Part shown: piece after piece, positions 9,488 to 18,907 of the stretch
Layout of the letters: the number at the start of each line of letters is the position of its first letter
How positions within the stretch are numbered: position 1 is the first letter of the stretch
NCBI RefSeq assembly: GCF_900233005.1
Contig: NZ_LT960611.1
Location: 3,038,001 to 3,102,000 of the forward strand
Source of the DNA: Vibrio tapetis subsp. tapetis
GTDB taxonomy: Bacteria; Pseudomonadota; Gammaproteobacteria; Enterobacterales; Vibrionaceae
Reading direction: 5' to 3'
Length of the DNA: 64,000 nt
The notes under the pieces: model-generated
Told to the model about the DNA's origin: nothing
Seen by the model: the letters and a program-made list of their open reading frames with translations, nothing else
Database searches by the model: none
Position numbers and translations under genes: made by a program

Positions 9488-11080
9488 ATGAATAACGCAC
9501 GTCCAATCCGCCGCGCTCTGATCAGCGTATCAGACAAAACTGGCATCGTTGAGTTTGCAAAAGCTCTAGCTGAACGCAATGTAGACATCCTTTCTACAGG
9601 TGGCACTGCACGCCTACTTGCTGAACAAGGCATTTCTGTTACTGAAGTATCCGATTACACTGGCTTCCCAGAAATGATGGACGGTCGTGTTAAGACTCTT
9701 CACCCTAAAGTTCACGGTGGTGTACTAGGTCGTCGTGGTCAAGATGACGACATCATGGCAACTCACGGCATCAACCCTATTGATATGGTTGTAGTGAACC
9801 TTTACCCGTTCGCAGAAACCGTAGCAAAAGAAGGTTGCACTCTGGCAGATGCCGTTGAGAACATCGACATCGGCGGCCCTACTATGGTTCGCTCTGCTGC
9901 AAAAAATCACAAAGACGTCACTATCGTCGTAAACGCACACGACTATAGCCGTGTTATCACTGAAATGGACGCAAACGACAAGTCTCTGACTCTTGAAACT
10001 CGTTTCGACCTAGCCATTGCTGCATTTGAGCACACGGCTTCTTACGACGGCATGATCGCTAACTACTTTGGTACTATGGTGCCATCTTACGGTGAAAACA
10101 AAGACGGAGACCAAGAGTCTAAATTCCCTCGTACGTTCAACCAACAGTTCGAGAAAAAGCAAGACATGCGCTATGGCGAAAACAGTCATCAAGCGGCCGC
10201 TTTCTACGTAGAAGCAAACCCTGAAGAAGCGTCGGTTTCTACCGCTCGCCAAATTCAAGGTAAAGCACTTTCTTACAACAACATTGCAGATACTGACGCC
10301 GCTCTTGAATGTGTGAAAGAGTTCGACGAACCAGCATGTGTCATCGTTAAGCACGCAAACCCATGTGGTGTTGCACTAGGTGAAAGCATCCTTGAAGCTT
10401 ACGACCGCGCGTTCAAAACAGACCCAACGTCTGCATTTGGCGGCATCATCGCATTCAACCGTGAATTAGACGCAGCAACAGCAACGGCTATCACTGAACG
10501 TCAATTCGTAGAAGTTATCATTGCCCCTTCTGTTTCTGCTGAAGCGGTAGAAATCGTAGCGGCTAAGAAAAATCTTCGCCTACTTGAATGTGGCGAGTGG
10601 ACAGCTAAAACAACTGGCTTTGACGTGAAGCGCGTTAATGGCGGCTTGCTAGTTCAAGACCGCGACCAAGGCATGGTTTCTGAAGATGACCTAAAAGTGG
10701 TTTCTAAGCGCCAACCAACAGCGGAAGAGCTAAAAGACGCCCTATTCTGCTGGAAAGTAGCGAAGTACGTTAAATCTAACGCTATCGTATACTCAAAAGG
10801 CGACATGACCATTGGTGTCGGCGCAGGCCAAATGAGCCGTGTTTACTCAGCGAAGATCGCAGGCATCAAAGCAGCAGACGAAGGTTTGGTTGTTGAAGGT
10901 TGTGCTATGGCATCTGATGCGTTCTTCCCATTCCGTGACGGTATCGATGCGGCAGCTGAAGCGGGCATTAAATGCGTTATCCAACCAGGTGGTTCTATGC
11001 GTGATGATGAAGTCATTGCCGCAGCTGACGAACATGGTATGGCGATGATCTTTACTGGCATGCGTCACTTCCGTCACTAA
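9488..11080 (+). CDS. purH: Bifunctional AICAR transformylase / IMP cyclohydrolase
   Basis: PurH carries out the last two steps of IMP synthesis: formylation of AICAR, then cyclisation of FAICAR. The 530-residue protein has the N-terminal MGS-like cyclohydrolase domain ([41 protein letters not shown]) and the C-terminal transformylase domain with the catalytic KHANPCG motif near residue 287. It ends with the conserved [14 protein letters not shown] stands about 10 nt before the ATG. A PurR-type operator lies upstream and purD follows, the usual purHD operon. Confidence 0.98.
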   Translation: MNNARPIRRALISVSDKTGIVEFAKALAERNVDILSTGGTARLLAEQGISVTEVSDYTGFPEMMDGRVKTLHPKVHGGVLGRRGQDDDIMATHGINPIDMVVVNLYPFAETVAKEGCTLADAVENIDIGGPTMVRSAAKNHKDVTIVVNAHDYSRVITEMDANDKSLTLETRFDLAIAAFEHTASYDGMIANYFGTMVPSYGENKDGDQESKFPRTFNQQFEKKQDMRYGENSHQAAAFYVEANPEEASVSTARQIQGKALSYNNIADTDAALECVKEFDEPACVIVKHANPCGVALGESILEAYDRAFKTDPTSAFGGIIAFNRELDAATATAITERQFVEVIIAPSVSAEAVEIVAAKKNLRLLECGEWTAKTTGFDVKRVNGGLLVQDRDQGMVSEDDLKVVSKRQPTAEELKDALFCWKVAKYVKSNAIVYSKGDMTIGVGAGQMSRVYSAKIAGIKAADEGLVVEGCAMASDAFFPFRDGIDAAAEAGIKCVIQPGGSMRDDEVIAAADEHGMAMIFTGMRHFRH

Positions 11081-11115
11081 TCACTAGGTTAAACCTAAAC
11101 GATTAGACGAATATC

Positions 11116-11140
11116 GAGCCTCTCACTTTGAGGGGCTTTT
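11116..11140 (+). terminator. Weak hairpin in the purH-purD gap
   Basis: AGCCTCTC pairs with GAGGGGCT around a short loop and is followed by only four T residues. It may act as a partial terminator or mRNA stabiliser inside the purHD operon. Confidence 0.45.
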
Positions 11141-11166
11141 AAGAATTTAAAACTTAGGATTTAAAC

Positions 11167-12456
11167 ATGAACGTATTGATCATCGGTGCTGGCGGCAGAG
11201 AACATGCTTTGGGTTGGAAAGCAGCTCAAAACCCAAACGTTGAAACTGTTTTTATTGCTCCAGGTAATGCAGGCACTGCACTTGAGCCAAAATTAGAGAA
11301 CGTTCAGATTGGCGTTGAAGATATCGCAGGTTTGGTTTCATTCGCACAAGACAAAAAAATCGAACTCACCATTGTTGGCCCAGAAGCCCCCCTTGTTATT
11401 GGTGTGGTTGATGCTTTCCGTGAAGCAGGCTTGCCGATCTTTGGCCCAACCGAAGCCGCTGCGCAACTTGAAGGCTCAAAAGCATTCACCAAGGATTTCT
11501 TGGCTCGCCACGACATCCCAACAGGTTACTACTCAAACTTCACTGAAATTGAGCCTGCGTTGGCATATGTACGTGAGCAAGGTGCTCCTATCGTGGTTAA
11601 AGCCGACGGCCTTGCCGCAGGTAAAGGCGTTATCGTTGCGATGACTCTGACTGAAGCAGAAGACGCGATCAAAGACATGCTAGCGGGCAACGTATTTGGT
11701 GAAGCCGGTAGCCGTGTTGTGATTGAAGAATTTCTAGATGGCGAAGAAGCAAGCTTCATCGTTATGGTTGATGGCAAGAATGTTTTGCCAATGGCCACCA
11801 GCCAAGATCATAAACGTGTTGGCGACAAAGATACGGGGCCTAACACTGGCGGCATGGGTGCATACTCTCCGGCCCCTGTTGTGACTCCTGAAATCCACAA
11901 CCGCATCATGGAAGAAGTTATTTACCCGACTGTGCGCGGTATGGAAGCGGAAGGTAACCCATACACAGGTTTCCTTTACGCAGGCCTAATGATCGATGCG
12001 GATGGTACGCCAAAAGTGATCGAATACAACTGCCGTTTTGGTGACCCTGAAACGCAGCCTATCATGATGCGTATGGAGTCTGACTTAGTTGAGTTATGTC
12101 TTGCGGCCATCGATGAGAAGCTAGACACAGTAGAATCTAAGTGGGACCCACGCGCATCTATCGGTGTTGTTCTTGCTGCCGGTGGTTACCCTGCAGATTA
12201 TGCAAAAGGTGATGTGATTTCTTTGCGTAACGCTGAAGTTGAAGGTCAAAAGATCTTCCACGCAGGCACCGCAAACAATGAAGCAGGCGACGTCGTTACA
12301 AACGGTGGCCGCGTACTGTGTGCTACTGCGCTTGGTCACAGTGTTTCAGAAGCTCAAGAACGTGCTTACGCACTAACAAAACAAGTTAGCTGGAATGGCA
12401 TGTTCCACCGCAACGACATTGGCTACCGTGCCATTGCTCGTGAGCAAGAAAAGTAA
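11167..12456 (+). CDS. purD: Phosphoribosylamine-glycine ligase (GAR synthetase)
   Basis: PurD joins glycine to phosphoribosylamine with ATP in the second step of purine synthesis. The 429-residue protein has the ATP-grasp layout: N-terminal MNVLIIGAGGREHALGWK, GPEAPLVIGV, the VKADGLAAGKGV nucleotide loop near residue 145, the DHKRVGDKDTGPNTGGMGAY signature and the CRFGDPETQP metal-binding motif. It is the second gene of purHD, 86 nt after purH, with a strong terminator downstream. Confidence 0.98.
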   Translation: MNVLIIGAGGREHALGWKAAQNPNVETVFIAPGNAGTALEPKLENVQIGVEDIAGLVSFAQDKKIELTIVGPEAPLVIGVVDAFREAGLPIFGPTEAAAQLEGSKAFTKDFLARHDIPTGYYSNFTEIEPALAYVREQGAPIVVKADGLAAGKGVIVAMTLTEAEDAIKDMLAGNVFGEAGSRVVIEEFLDGEEASFIVMVDGKNVLPMATSQDHKRVGDKDTGPNTGGMGAYSPAPVVTPEIHNRIMEEVIYPTVRGMEAEGNPYTGFLYAGLMIDADGTPKVIEYNCRFGDPETQPIMMRMESDLVELCLAAIDEKLDTVESKWDPRASIGVVLAAGGYPADYAKGDVISLRNAEVEGQKIFHAGTANNEAGDVVTNGGRVLCATALGHSVSEAQERAYALTKQVSWNGMFHRNDIGYRAIAREQEK

Positions 12457-12506
12457 ATTATTGGTAATTAGCCTCTAAGCAATTTGGCTAATACAACCGA
12501 AGTAAT

Positions 12507-12545
12507 AAAAAGGCGCTCAATACAAGATTGAGCGCCTTTTTTATT
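12507..12545. terminator. Bidirectional terminator between purD and the DUF1481 gene
   Basis: AAAAGGCGCTCAAT pairs with ATTGAGCGCCTTTT around ACAAG, with T-runs on both strands. It serves the converging purD and DUF1481 genes. Confidence 0.9.
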
Positions 12546-12570
12546 CTAAGATTGATGAATACTGAAAGGG

Positions 12571-13284
12571 TTACTCCGTTTCAATCCACGACGGTCGTTT
12601 CACACAGTCATAGTTATCATCAGATAGCATCAGTAATTCAGACACCGATACTTTTTTCGCTTCCTTAGTGCCTAAGAGCGCGACGTAATTATCTACCGAC
12701 GATAAACGGTTCACCACAAAGCTTGGCAATGTTTGATTAAACTCCAGCTGCTGAAATTCACGTCCATTGCAAGTTTCGAAGGTTTCACCATCCCAGTAGC
12801 CTTGAATTAACTCTAGATTGTCGTCATGTTGGTCATTGACGATATCGTATAACGATAGAGCTTCTTGCTGATAACGAGTAATGTTATTGGTGCTCAAAGG
12901 CCTAACCTTACCATCCAACCGATACTGCTGGTACACAGCCTCACCAGAAGCACTAAAACGAATATGTACCCGATACGGGATTAGCGGATTGTTTTCACTG
13001 CCAACAGGAGACTGTAATCGGAAGCCCTGACGAACCAACTCTCTCAATACACCATCATCCCAACGGTAATCAGTAGAATAAGAGCCATAATCACCAGAGG
13101 TGACAAAGTCGGCCGCGGTATGCGGTTTGCCTAGTTTTTTTGTTAACCAATAGAAACTGGTTGAGTCACCAGCAGACTGGCCACCAGATAAGTTTGAATA
13201 TTGTGAGGCACTAGCAATCGGATCGCTAGAGGAGCAACCGGCGATGGCTGCAAGTAACGCGGATATAAGCAGTAGACGTTTCAT
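12571..13284 (-). CDS. DUF1481 lipoprotein (YjaH family)
   Basis: A 237-residue predicted outer-membrane or periplasmic lipoprotein. The N-terminus MKRLLLISALLAAIAGCSSSDP has a lipobox with the acylated Cys at residue 17; Ser at +2 favours the outer membrane. The rest is soluble, with SFYWLTKKLGKP and a DDGVLRELVRQGF segment. It lies just downstream of hupA, as yjaH does in E. coli, and function is unknown. The start codon directly follows the T-run of the hupA terminator, leaving no normal ribosome binding site, so expression from hupA read-through is probably low. Confidence 0.85.
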   Translation of the reverse strand: MKRLLLISALLAAIAGCSSSDPIASASQYSNLSGGQSAGDSTSFYWLTKKLGKPHTAADFVTSGDYGSYSTDYRWDDGVLRELVRQGFRLQSPVGSENNPLIPYRVHIRFSASGEAVYQQYRLDGKVRPLSTNNITRYQQEALSLYDIVNDQHDDNLELIQGYWDGETFETCNGREFQQLEFNQTLPSFVVNRLSSVDNYVALLGTKEAKKVSVSELLMLSDDNYDCVKRPSWIETE

Positions 13285-13317
13285 AAAAAACTACGCCGAG
13301 TAATGAACTCGGCGTAG
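13285..13317 (-). terminator. hupA terminator abutting the next start codon
   Basis: On the minus strand CTACGCCGAGT pairs perfectly with ACTCGGCGTAG (11 bp) around a 5-nt loop, followed by six T residues and immediately the ATG of the DUF1481 gene. Confidence 0.9.
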
Positions 13318-13323
13318 TATAGA

Positions 13324-13596
13324 TTATTTCAGTGAATCTTTCAGTGCTTTACCTGCAACAAATGCTGGAACATTCGCAGCTGCAATTTGGATTTCATCAC
13401 CAGTTTTTGGGTTACGGCCAGTGCGAGCTGCACGGTGATTTACTTTAAATGTACCAAAACCGATAAGTTGAACTTGATCACCCTCTTTAAGTGCATCAGT
13501 TACACCACCAAGCAATGCTTCTAGAGCTGCTTTTGCTTGTGCTTTAGAAAGATCGGCTTTTTCAGCGATAGAGTCGATTAGTTGGGTCTTGTTCAT
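13324..13596 (-). CDS. hupA: DNA-binding protein HU-alpha
   Basis: HU is an abundant nucleoid protein that bends and compacts DNA. The 90-residue product has the exact HU length, the helical N-terminus [20 protein letters not shown] and the DNA-binding beta arm with [21 protein letters not shown]. Flanking genes (DUF1481 and, a few kb away, DUF416/YjaG) match the E. coli hupA neighbourhood, supporting alpha rather than beta subunit. Its promoter lies in the 270 nt to the divergent CNNM gene, where I could not define a convincing -35/-10 pair. Confidence 0.97.
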   Translation of the reverse strand: MNKTQLIDSIAEKADLSKAQAKAALEALLGGVTDALKEGDQVQLIGFGTFKVNHRAARTGRNPKTGDEIQIAAANVPAFVAGKALKDSLK

Positions 13597-13866
13597 TAGG
13601 TTTCCCTTCTTGTAGATAATTCGAAAACTGACTCACTGTAAATCATAAATACCTGTTCTGGCAAAGGTTTGTCGCACCATATCTGCCCTTATGTTGCGTT
13701 TTTAACCATTTTGTGGGTTCTGCTTCACATATTGTTACTAGTTTTTATGGGCTACTGCTTGTTTTTAGCTCAATGAAGACCAAGATCTAAGGGAACCATC
13801 TGGCCACTACAACGTGTAGCTGGCACCTTTTCTGATGGCATTCCATCACTATTTCAGTAGGAAAAT

Positions 13867-14925
13867 ATGTTACTGCTAACATTTTACGTCTCCATTGCAA
13901 TCGGAGTTTCGTTTGTTTGTTCGGTACTAGAAGCTGTGCTTTTAAGTATCTCCCCAAGTTATATCGCTCAATTGCGTCAGCAAGGACACCCAGCGGCCAG
14001 CGGCCTTTTGGCTCTAAAAGAAGATATAGATCGTCCACTGGCTTCAATCCTGACTTTAAATACCATCGCCCATACGATTGGTGCCGCAACGGCAGGTGCA
14101 CAAGCTGCTGTGGTATTTGGCAGCCAATGGCTCGGTGTTTTCTCAGCGGTTCTAACGCTCGGAATTCTAGTTCTATCTGAAATTGTTCCAAAAACTATTG
14201 GTGCTACGTACTGGCGTCAACTGGCTCCAGCAACCGCAGGGGTTTTACGCTGGATGGTTTTCGCTCTTAAGCCGTTCGTTTGGTTTTCAGAACAAATCAC
14301 GAAACGATTGGCTCGCGGCCATCAACCACCCAAAATGCGTGATGAACTATCAGCGATGGCTATGCTTGCAAGAGAGTCGGGTGAATTTGCAGAAGGCGAA
14401 TCAAAAATACTAAGTAACCTGTTAAACATTCAAGATGTACCGGTTACCAACATCATGACTCCACGTACTGTGGTATTCCGAGTGGATGCAGAAACCACAA
14501 TTGATGAATTTCTAGCAGAACATAAAGAAACGCCATTTTCTCGACCACTGATCTACAGCGAGCAAAGCGACAATATCATTGGTTTCGTGCATCGATTGGA
14601 GTTATTCAAACTTCAACAATCTGGTTCTGGCGCAAAGCAACTGGGTACGGTAATGCGACCAATTCATGTGCTGCTCAACAATATGCCTCTGCCTAAGGCA
14701 TTCGACCAGATGATGGCTTTACGTTTGCAGCTATCTTTGATTGTCGATGAATACGGCACCATTCAGGGCCTATTAACCTTAGAGGATATTTTCGAATATC
14801 TACTCGGTGAGGAAATCATCGATGAAGCCGATAAAACCAATGACATGCAAGAGCTTGCTTACCAACGTTGGGAGCAATGGAAACGAGTGCACGGGGTAAT
14901 CGAAAACAAAGACGATGATGAATAA
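13867..14925 (+). CDS. CNNM/CorC-type transporter with CBS domains
   Basis: A 352-residue membrane protein of the hemolysin-C-like CNNM family, linked to magnesium or other divalent cation efflux. The N-terminal DUF21 domain has about four helices (from residue 5, with FVCSVLEAVLLSISPSYIA and SEIVPKTIGA). A CBS pair follows at about 195-315 (NIMTPRTVVFRV, LSLIVDEYGTIQGLLTLEDI). The C-terminal CorC/HlyC domain present in longer relatives is missing: the protein ends shortly after the second CBS repeat with an acidic tail. Ion specificity cannot be inferred. A strong terminator follows. Confidence 0.9.
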   Translation: MLLLTFYVSIAIGVSFVCSVLEAVLLSISPSYIAQLRQQGHPAASGLLALKEDIDRPLASILTLNTIAHTIGAATAGAQAAVVFGSQWLGVFSAVLTLGILVLSEIVPKTIGATYWRQLAPATAGVLRWMVFALKPFVWFSEQITKRLARGHQPPKMRDELSAMAMLARESGEFAEGESKILSNLLNIQDVPVTNIMTPRTVVFRVDAETTIDEFLAEHKETPFSRPLIYSEQSDNIIGFVHRLELFKLQQSGSGAKQLGTVMRPIHVLLNNMPLPKAFDQMMALRLQLSLIVDEYGTIQGLLTLEDIFEYLLGEEIIDEADKTNDMQELAYQRWEQWKRVHGVIENKDDDE

Positions 14926-14954
14926 GCTGCTCGCTTAATCTTTATTAAGATAAA

Positions 14955-14987
14955 CAAAAAAAGGCAGTGATGCCTTTTTTTGTTTTT
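14955..14987 (+). terminator. Terminator after the CNNM gene
   Basis: AAAAAAAGGCA pairs with TGCCTTTTTTT around a GTGA loop. The T-rich tail runs to about 14988. The symmetrical A/T runs would also serve the converging brnQ gene. Confidence 0.85.
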
Positions 14988-15023
14988 GTCGCTCAAGCCG
15001 CCCAATACTGCCTTTGAATCTGA

Positions 15024-16325
15024 CTAAACCGCCGAACTCACAAAGCGATGTTTACGGCTCATTACGACACCACCAACAAGTGAGATTAACGTTGGCAGTA
15101 ACCACGCCGCATGAAAATCATAAAGCGGCATGTATTGCTCACATAACAGACTCAAACTCTCTGGTACTTCTCCTAAAATATGACAAGCATCCAACAGGCC
15201 AAATAACGCCGCAACAGCAACCACAATCATGACCCACGCTTGGCTCAAATAATGGCGGCATAATGCCGTAAGCAATAGGGCAATCGCGATCGGGTGAAGT
15301 GCCACAACCGCAGGTAAAGTAATAGTTAATAGCTGACTCAACCCTATGGTTGCGACCAAACTCGCCAGAATCATCGTACTACAAATCGAGGTACGGTATT
15401 TAAACCAAGGAAAAGTCTTAGCATGGAACTCACCCGCAGCAGTTGTTACACCGATAGCGGTTGTCAGGCAAGCCAGCAACATAACAGCACCCAACAAGAT
15501 CGTTCCGGTATAACCAAAATGAAACTGAGTAAAGGCCGTTAAAATTTCTCCACCATTTTGAAAGTCATAACCCAAACTTGGGCTCGTTAAACCGATATAC
15601 GCTAGCGTTAAGTAAACCAATGTAATACCAGCAGCATAAATACCTGCCGCCATTAAGGTATATCGAGTAATGTCTTTGGGCTCACTCACCCCCATACCTT
15701 GAATCGCTCTGAAAATAATCCAACCAAAGCCGATAGATCCTAGAGCATCCATCGTCATGTAACCTTGAGTCAAACCTTGCGATAATGCACCATCAACGTA
15801 GTCGCCTTGAGCAACCGAAAAGTCCCCTGACGGAAACAAAAAAGCGGCACCAGCTAGAATGGTTAGAATAACCACCAGCAAAGGTGTGAGTAGCTTCCCT
15901 AAGCTAGAAACCAACTTTCCAGGGTACATAGAAAATAGTATTGCAACCAAACAGAATGCGGCAGAAAACCACACTAGACCAGCATCGCCAATAAAAGGGG
16001 AAAATGTAAATTGGTAGGCGACCGTAATAGCACGAGGAATGGCAAATGCAGGGCCAATAACGATAAATAACATCACCCAAAAACCAATAGCAATCTTACG
16101 TGGGAAGGCCTTAGTCAAATTGTCAGAGCCGTTGACCAATGCAATTACTACCAAAGCAAGCGCTGGAAGCCCAACTCCTGTAATCAAAAAACCCACCATA
16201 CTAATGGCCAAGTTTTCACCCGCCAGGTAGCCCAACAAAGGTGGAAATATTAAATTACCTGCCCCTAGATACATAGCAAAGGTCATAAAGCCTAATGCTG
16301 CGATGTCTTTACCCGCCAATTTCAT
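15024..16325 (-). CDS. brnQ: Branched-chain amino acid:cation symporter (LIVCS family)
   Basis: BrnQ imports leucine, isoleucine and valine with a cation. The 433-residue protein is highly hydrophobic with about 12 predicted helices, and begins MKLAGKDIAALGFMTFAMYLGAGN, the family's N-terminal signature. I use the ATG at 16325; the frame extends four codons upstream to a TTG at 16337, but GGTAG stands at a good distance before the ATG. It is flanked by unrelated genes and is probably transcribed alone, with its promoter in 16326-16497, where nothing distinctive is seen. Confidence 0.95.
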   Translation of the reverse strand: MKLAGKDIAALGFMTFAMYLGAGNLIFPPLLGYLAGENLAISMVGFLITGVGLPALALVVIALVNGSDNLTKAFPRKIAIGFWVMLFIVIGPAFAIPRAITVAYQFTFSPFIGDAGLVWFSAAFCLVAILFSMYPGKLVSSLGKLLTPLLVVILTILAGAAFLFPSGDFSVAQGDYVDGALSQGLTQGYMTMDALGSIGFGWIIFRAIQGMGVSEPKDITRYTLMAAGIYAAGITLVYLTLAYIGLTSPSLGYDFQNGGEILTAFTQFHFGYTGTILLGAVMLLACLTTAIGVTTAAGEFHAKTFPWFKYRTSICSTMILASLVATIGLSQLLTITLPAVVALHPIAIALLLTALCRHYLSQAWVMIVVAVAALFGLLDACHILGEVPESLSLLCEQYMPLYDFHAAWLLPTLISLVGGVVMSRKHRFVSSAV

Positions 16326-16497
16326 TTTTTCTACCAATTATTTGATGTCGAATAATGTTTTATAAACCGATGTACGACACGGAGCAAGGCTGACAAATTA
16401 AATAAGTAACTATGTTCAACATTAAATCGGATAGTGGTATTTTTCACTAGTTCCATTGAATTAGTTAGTTTAAATCACTAGTGCTTTGTGACGGACA

Positions 16498-16520
16498 TAA
16501 AAAAGGGAGCGTTAGCTCCC
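16498..16520 (-). terminator. Terminator after the DUF416 gene
   Basis: On the minus strand GGGAGC pairs with GCTCCC around a 4-nt loop and is followed by a T-run. Confidence 0.8.
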
Positions 16521-16554
16521 ATTCATAAAATATGTGCCATCCATTGGATAGACG

Positions 16555-17145
16555 TTAATCTAAAGCGAGACCGATATTACTTACGCCTTCATCACGCAAT
16601 TCCATACGTAAGTCTTTAATCAAATCGATATCACGTGCTTCGCATTCTCTCAAAGGCCTGAAGATAGCCCATTGCGCGTCCCACTCTTCACAAACTGCTT
16701 CGTTTTCTTTTTGGTTTTCGTTCGTGATCTCAGTCCCTGACTTCGCTTCTTCTAACATCGCCACTGTCTCTACTGACTTTTGACTCACTTTGATCAAAGA
16801 TTCAAATAGATAATCTCGGTCTAACAAACCATGAAGTAACGTCGACAAACCAAAACAGGCATCAATGGCAGGGTGAACGCCATAGAAATCAAAATCTTCA
16901 GAAGATGGAATTAGCTCTTCCAATTTTTCTAATTGGCGCTCAAAATTCACTTTTGCAGTTTTTACCGTCAAAATTTCCCAAACACTGTCTAGAATATCTT
17001 TATAGATACGGGCTTCTGCAAATTCCGTATTATCACAAAACACAGCGTAATTTGGGTACATACGCTCACATAGCGAAGCCATAAATGTAATCTGTTGCCA
17101 TGGCTCAAGCTTTTCAAGCCTAACTTGAATTGGATTCTGTAACAT
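16555..17145 (-). CDS. DUF416 family protein (YjaG-like)
   Basis: A 196-residue soluble protein of the DUF416/YjaG family. Recognisable features are the N-terminal LEPWQQITFMASLCERMYPNY and the central EDFDFYGVHPAIDACFGLSTLL. No catalytic motif is visible and function is unknown. In E. coli yjaG lies next to hupA; here it is 3 kb from hupA with the CNNM and brnQ genes in between, so the neighbourhood is partly kept. It diverges from the hydroxyacid dehydrogenase gene over a short gap. Confidence 0.88.
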   Translation of the reverse strand: MLQNPIQVRLEKLEPWQQITFMASLCERMYPNYAVFCDNTEFAEARIYKDILDSVWEILTVKTAKVNFERQLEKLEELIPSSEDFDFYGVHPAIDACFGLSTLLHGLLDRDYLFESLIKVSQKSVETVAMLEEAKSGTEITNENQKENEAVCEEWDAQWAIFRPLRECEARDIDLIKDLRMELRDEGVSNIGLALD

Positions 17146-17215
17146 AGAGACTCAAAGGTTGTAGAAAAAGACAGCGGAAGTGTACTTGATAACCACTCAG
17201 GAAAAAAGCAAGCCT

Positions 17216-18142
17216 ATGAATAATTTCACCAATAAACTCTATATTCTTTCTAAAGATCGCAGTGAATACATTGAGCTGATCAAGCAATCATCATTAGAAG
17301 AACTCGAGATCACAGAAGATCCGAGTCAAGCTGAGATAATACTCGCCGATCCCCCTATGATTGCCTCTCAGCTAGAGCATTTCCCTAAACTTAATTGGTT
17401 GCAGTCCACTTTCGCAGGTATTGATAGCTTAGTATCACCAGAGCTACGCACTGATTATAGTCTAACCAATGTAAAAGGCATTTTTGGCCAACAGATTTCA
17501 GAATACGTGATCGGTCAAAGTCTTAACTATTATCGCCATTTTGCTCGTTATCAACAGCAGCAAACGGACGGTCAATGGCTACCCCATCAATACCAATCTC
17601 TCAATGAAAAGTCGATTCTGATTTTAGGTTGTGGCGATATTGGCAGTCATTTAGGTCGCGTATGTAATGTGTTCGGCATGAAAACGGGCGGAGTCAACAG
17701 CTCGGGTATCCCACCAAAAACATCTCCATTCAAGCACACCTTCCATATTAGTGAACTTCACTCCGTCATCGCTGATGCCGATATTATTGTAAACACCCTG
17801 CCCAACACACCTCAGACCGAAAACATATTGAACAAAGATGTATTATCTCAAGCTCAACAGGCACTGTTATTCAATGTAGGTCGTGGAGAGGCCATCGACG
17901 ATCAAGCACTTGTTGATGCCATTGAATCCGGCTACGTTGCTCACGCCTACTTAGATGTGTTCCGTCAAGAGCCGTTACCTGCTGATTCAGCGCTATGGCA
18001 CAACCCTAAGATAACCCTAACGCCGCACATTGCTGCGCTTAGTTTTCCAAGCCAAGTATTTGAGCAATTTACCGACAACTACAATCGTTGGAGAGATGGC
18101 TTTAGACTCACCAATCTGGTCGACTTCAATAAAGGTTATTAA
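17216..18142 (+). CDS. D-2-hydroxyacid dehydrogenase family protein
   Basis: A 308-residue NAD(P)-dependent oxidoreductase of the D-isomer 2-hydroxyacid dehydrogenase family. The NAD-binding motif ILGCGDIGSHLG lies near residue 140. NVGRGEAIDDQALVDAI supplies the conserved Arg, YLDVFRQEPLP the Glu and LTPHIAALS the catalytic His. Overall it looks like the GhrA/YcdW glyoxylate or hydroxypyruvate reductase branch, but substrate is not certain. The frame is open to a GTG at 17180; I prefer the ATG at 17216 with AGGA about 13 nt upstream. The UDG-family gene starts 3 nt after it, so the two are cotranscribed. Confidence 0.88.
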   Translation: MNNFTNKLYILSKDRSEYIELIKQSSLEELEITEDPSQAEIILADPPMIASQLEHFPKLNWLQSTFAGIDSLVSPELRTDYSLTNVKGIFGQQISEYVIGQSLNYYRHFARYQQQQTDGQWLPHQYQSLNEKSILILGCGDIGSHLGRVCNVFGMKTGGVNSSGIPPKTSPFKHTFHISELHSVIADADIIVNTLPNTPQTENILNKDVLSQAQQALLFNVGRGEAIDDQALVDAIESGYVAHAYLDVFRQEPLPADSALWHNPKITLTPHIAALSFPSQVFEQFTDNYNRWRDGFRLTNLVDFNKGY

Positions 18143-18145
18143 GTC

Positions 18146-18727
18146 ATGTCTTTACCAGAGCTTCTTACTCAGATTCGTAAATGTGATCTATGCCACCAGC
18201 ATTTATCTCATGGAGCTAACCCTATTGTTCAGGCTGGAGCAAACGCTCGTCTGTTGATTATTGGGCAAGCTCCAGGCCTACGAGTGCATCAAACCGGGAT
18301 TCCATGGAATGATCCAAGCGGAGATAGGTTAAGGCAGTGGTTACAGTTAACACCTGACGACTTCTACGACAATGAGAAAGTAGCCATTGTGCCAATGGGG
18401 CTGTGTTACCCCGGCAAAGGGAAGTCTGGAGACTTGGCACCCAGAAAAGAGTGTGCGCCATTATGGCACTCTACACTATTACATGCGCTTCCAAATATCG
18501 AACTGACTTTAGTTATTGGCCAATACGCGCAAAATCGATATTTAGAGAACAAACCAAAAACACTGACTGAAACGGTAAGAAACTGGCAAAACTGGAACAG
18601 CATCATTCCTCTTCCTCACCCATCGCCAAGAAATGCTATTTGGCTAAAGAAAAATCCATGGTTTGAAGCGCAAGTCGTGCCAGCGCTACGAGCCAAAGTT
18701 GCACAGCTAGCTTTGACCCACCAGTAA
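18146..18727 (+). CDS. Uracil-DNA glycosylase superfamily protein
   Basis: A 193-residue protein of the UDG superfamily. The first motif is IIGQAPGLRVHQTGIPWNDPSGDRL (GQAPG loop and downstream Asp), and the second is PHPSPRN near residue 152, the DNA-intercalating HPSPxN type. An N-terminal CDLC plus later CYPGKG and ECAPLW Cys residues are reminiscent of family 4/5 iron-sulfur enzymes, but the full four-Cys pattern is not clear. Whether it is an active uracil excision enzyme is not certain. It lies 3 nt after the dehydrogenase gene. Confidence 0.82.
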   Translation: MSLPELLTQIRKCDLCHQHLSHGANPIVQAGANARLLIIGQAPGLRVHQTGIPWNDPSGDRLRQWLQLTPDDFYDNEKVAIVPMGLCYPGKGKSGDLAPRKECAPLWHSTLLHALPNIELTLVIGQYAQNRYLENKPKTLTETVRNWQNWNSIIPLPHPSPRNAIWLKKNPWFEAQVVPALRAKVAQLALTHQ

Positions 18728-18870
18728 CCCCTCCTTAGATTTTGCTGTACACCAACACGACCAAAACATCTTAACGTTATGTTTTTATGGGCATAAACTT
18801 AGGGCTAGCGAGGATTACATAGCATTTGGGTTACTATGATCTAATTGAAGCTATGCCTAGTGAGAGACAT

Positions 18871-18898
18871 AAAAAAAGCCGGCTAAGAGAGCCGGCTT
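18871..18898 (-). terminator. Terminator after hemE
   Basis: AAGCCGGCT pairs with AGCCGGCTT around AAGAG; on the minus strand a run of seven T residues follows, just beyond the hemE stop. Confidence 0.88.
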
Positions 18899-18907
18899 AA
18901 TGTTGAG

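Noticed and set aside
13787..14191. 134-codon minus-strand frame overlapping the CNNM gene start
   Set aside because: It lies opposite a clear DUF21/CBS protein and resembles no known family; it is a shadow frame.
13867..14925. Frameshift or truncation of the CNNM gene
   Set aside because: It lacks the C-terminal CorC/HlyC domain of longer relatives, but short forms exist and the end is followed by a proper terminator, so it is probably intact.
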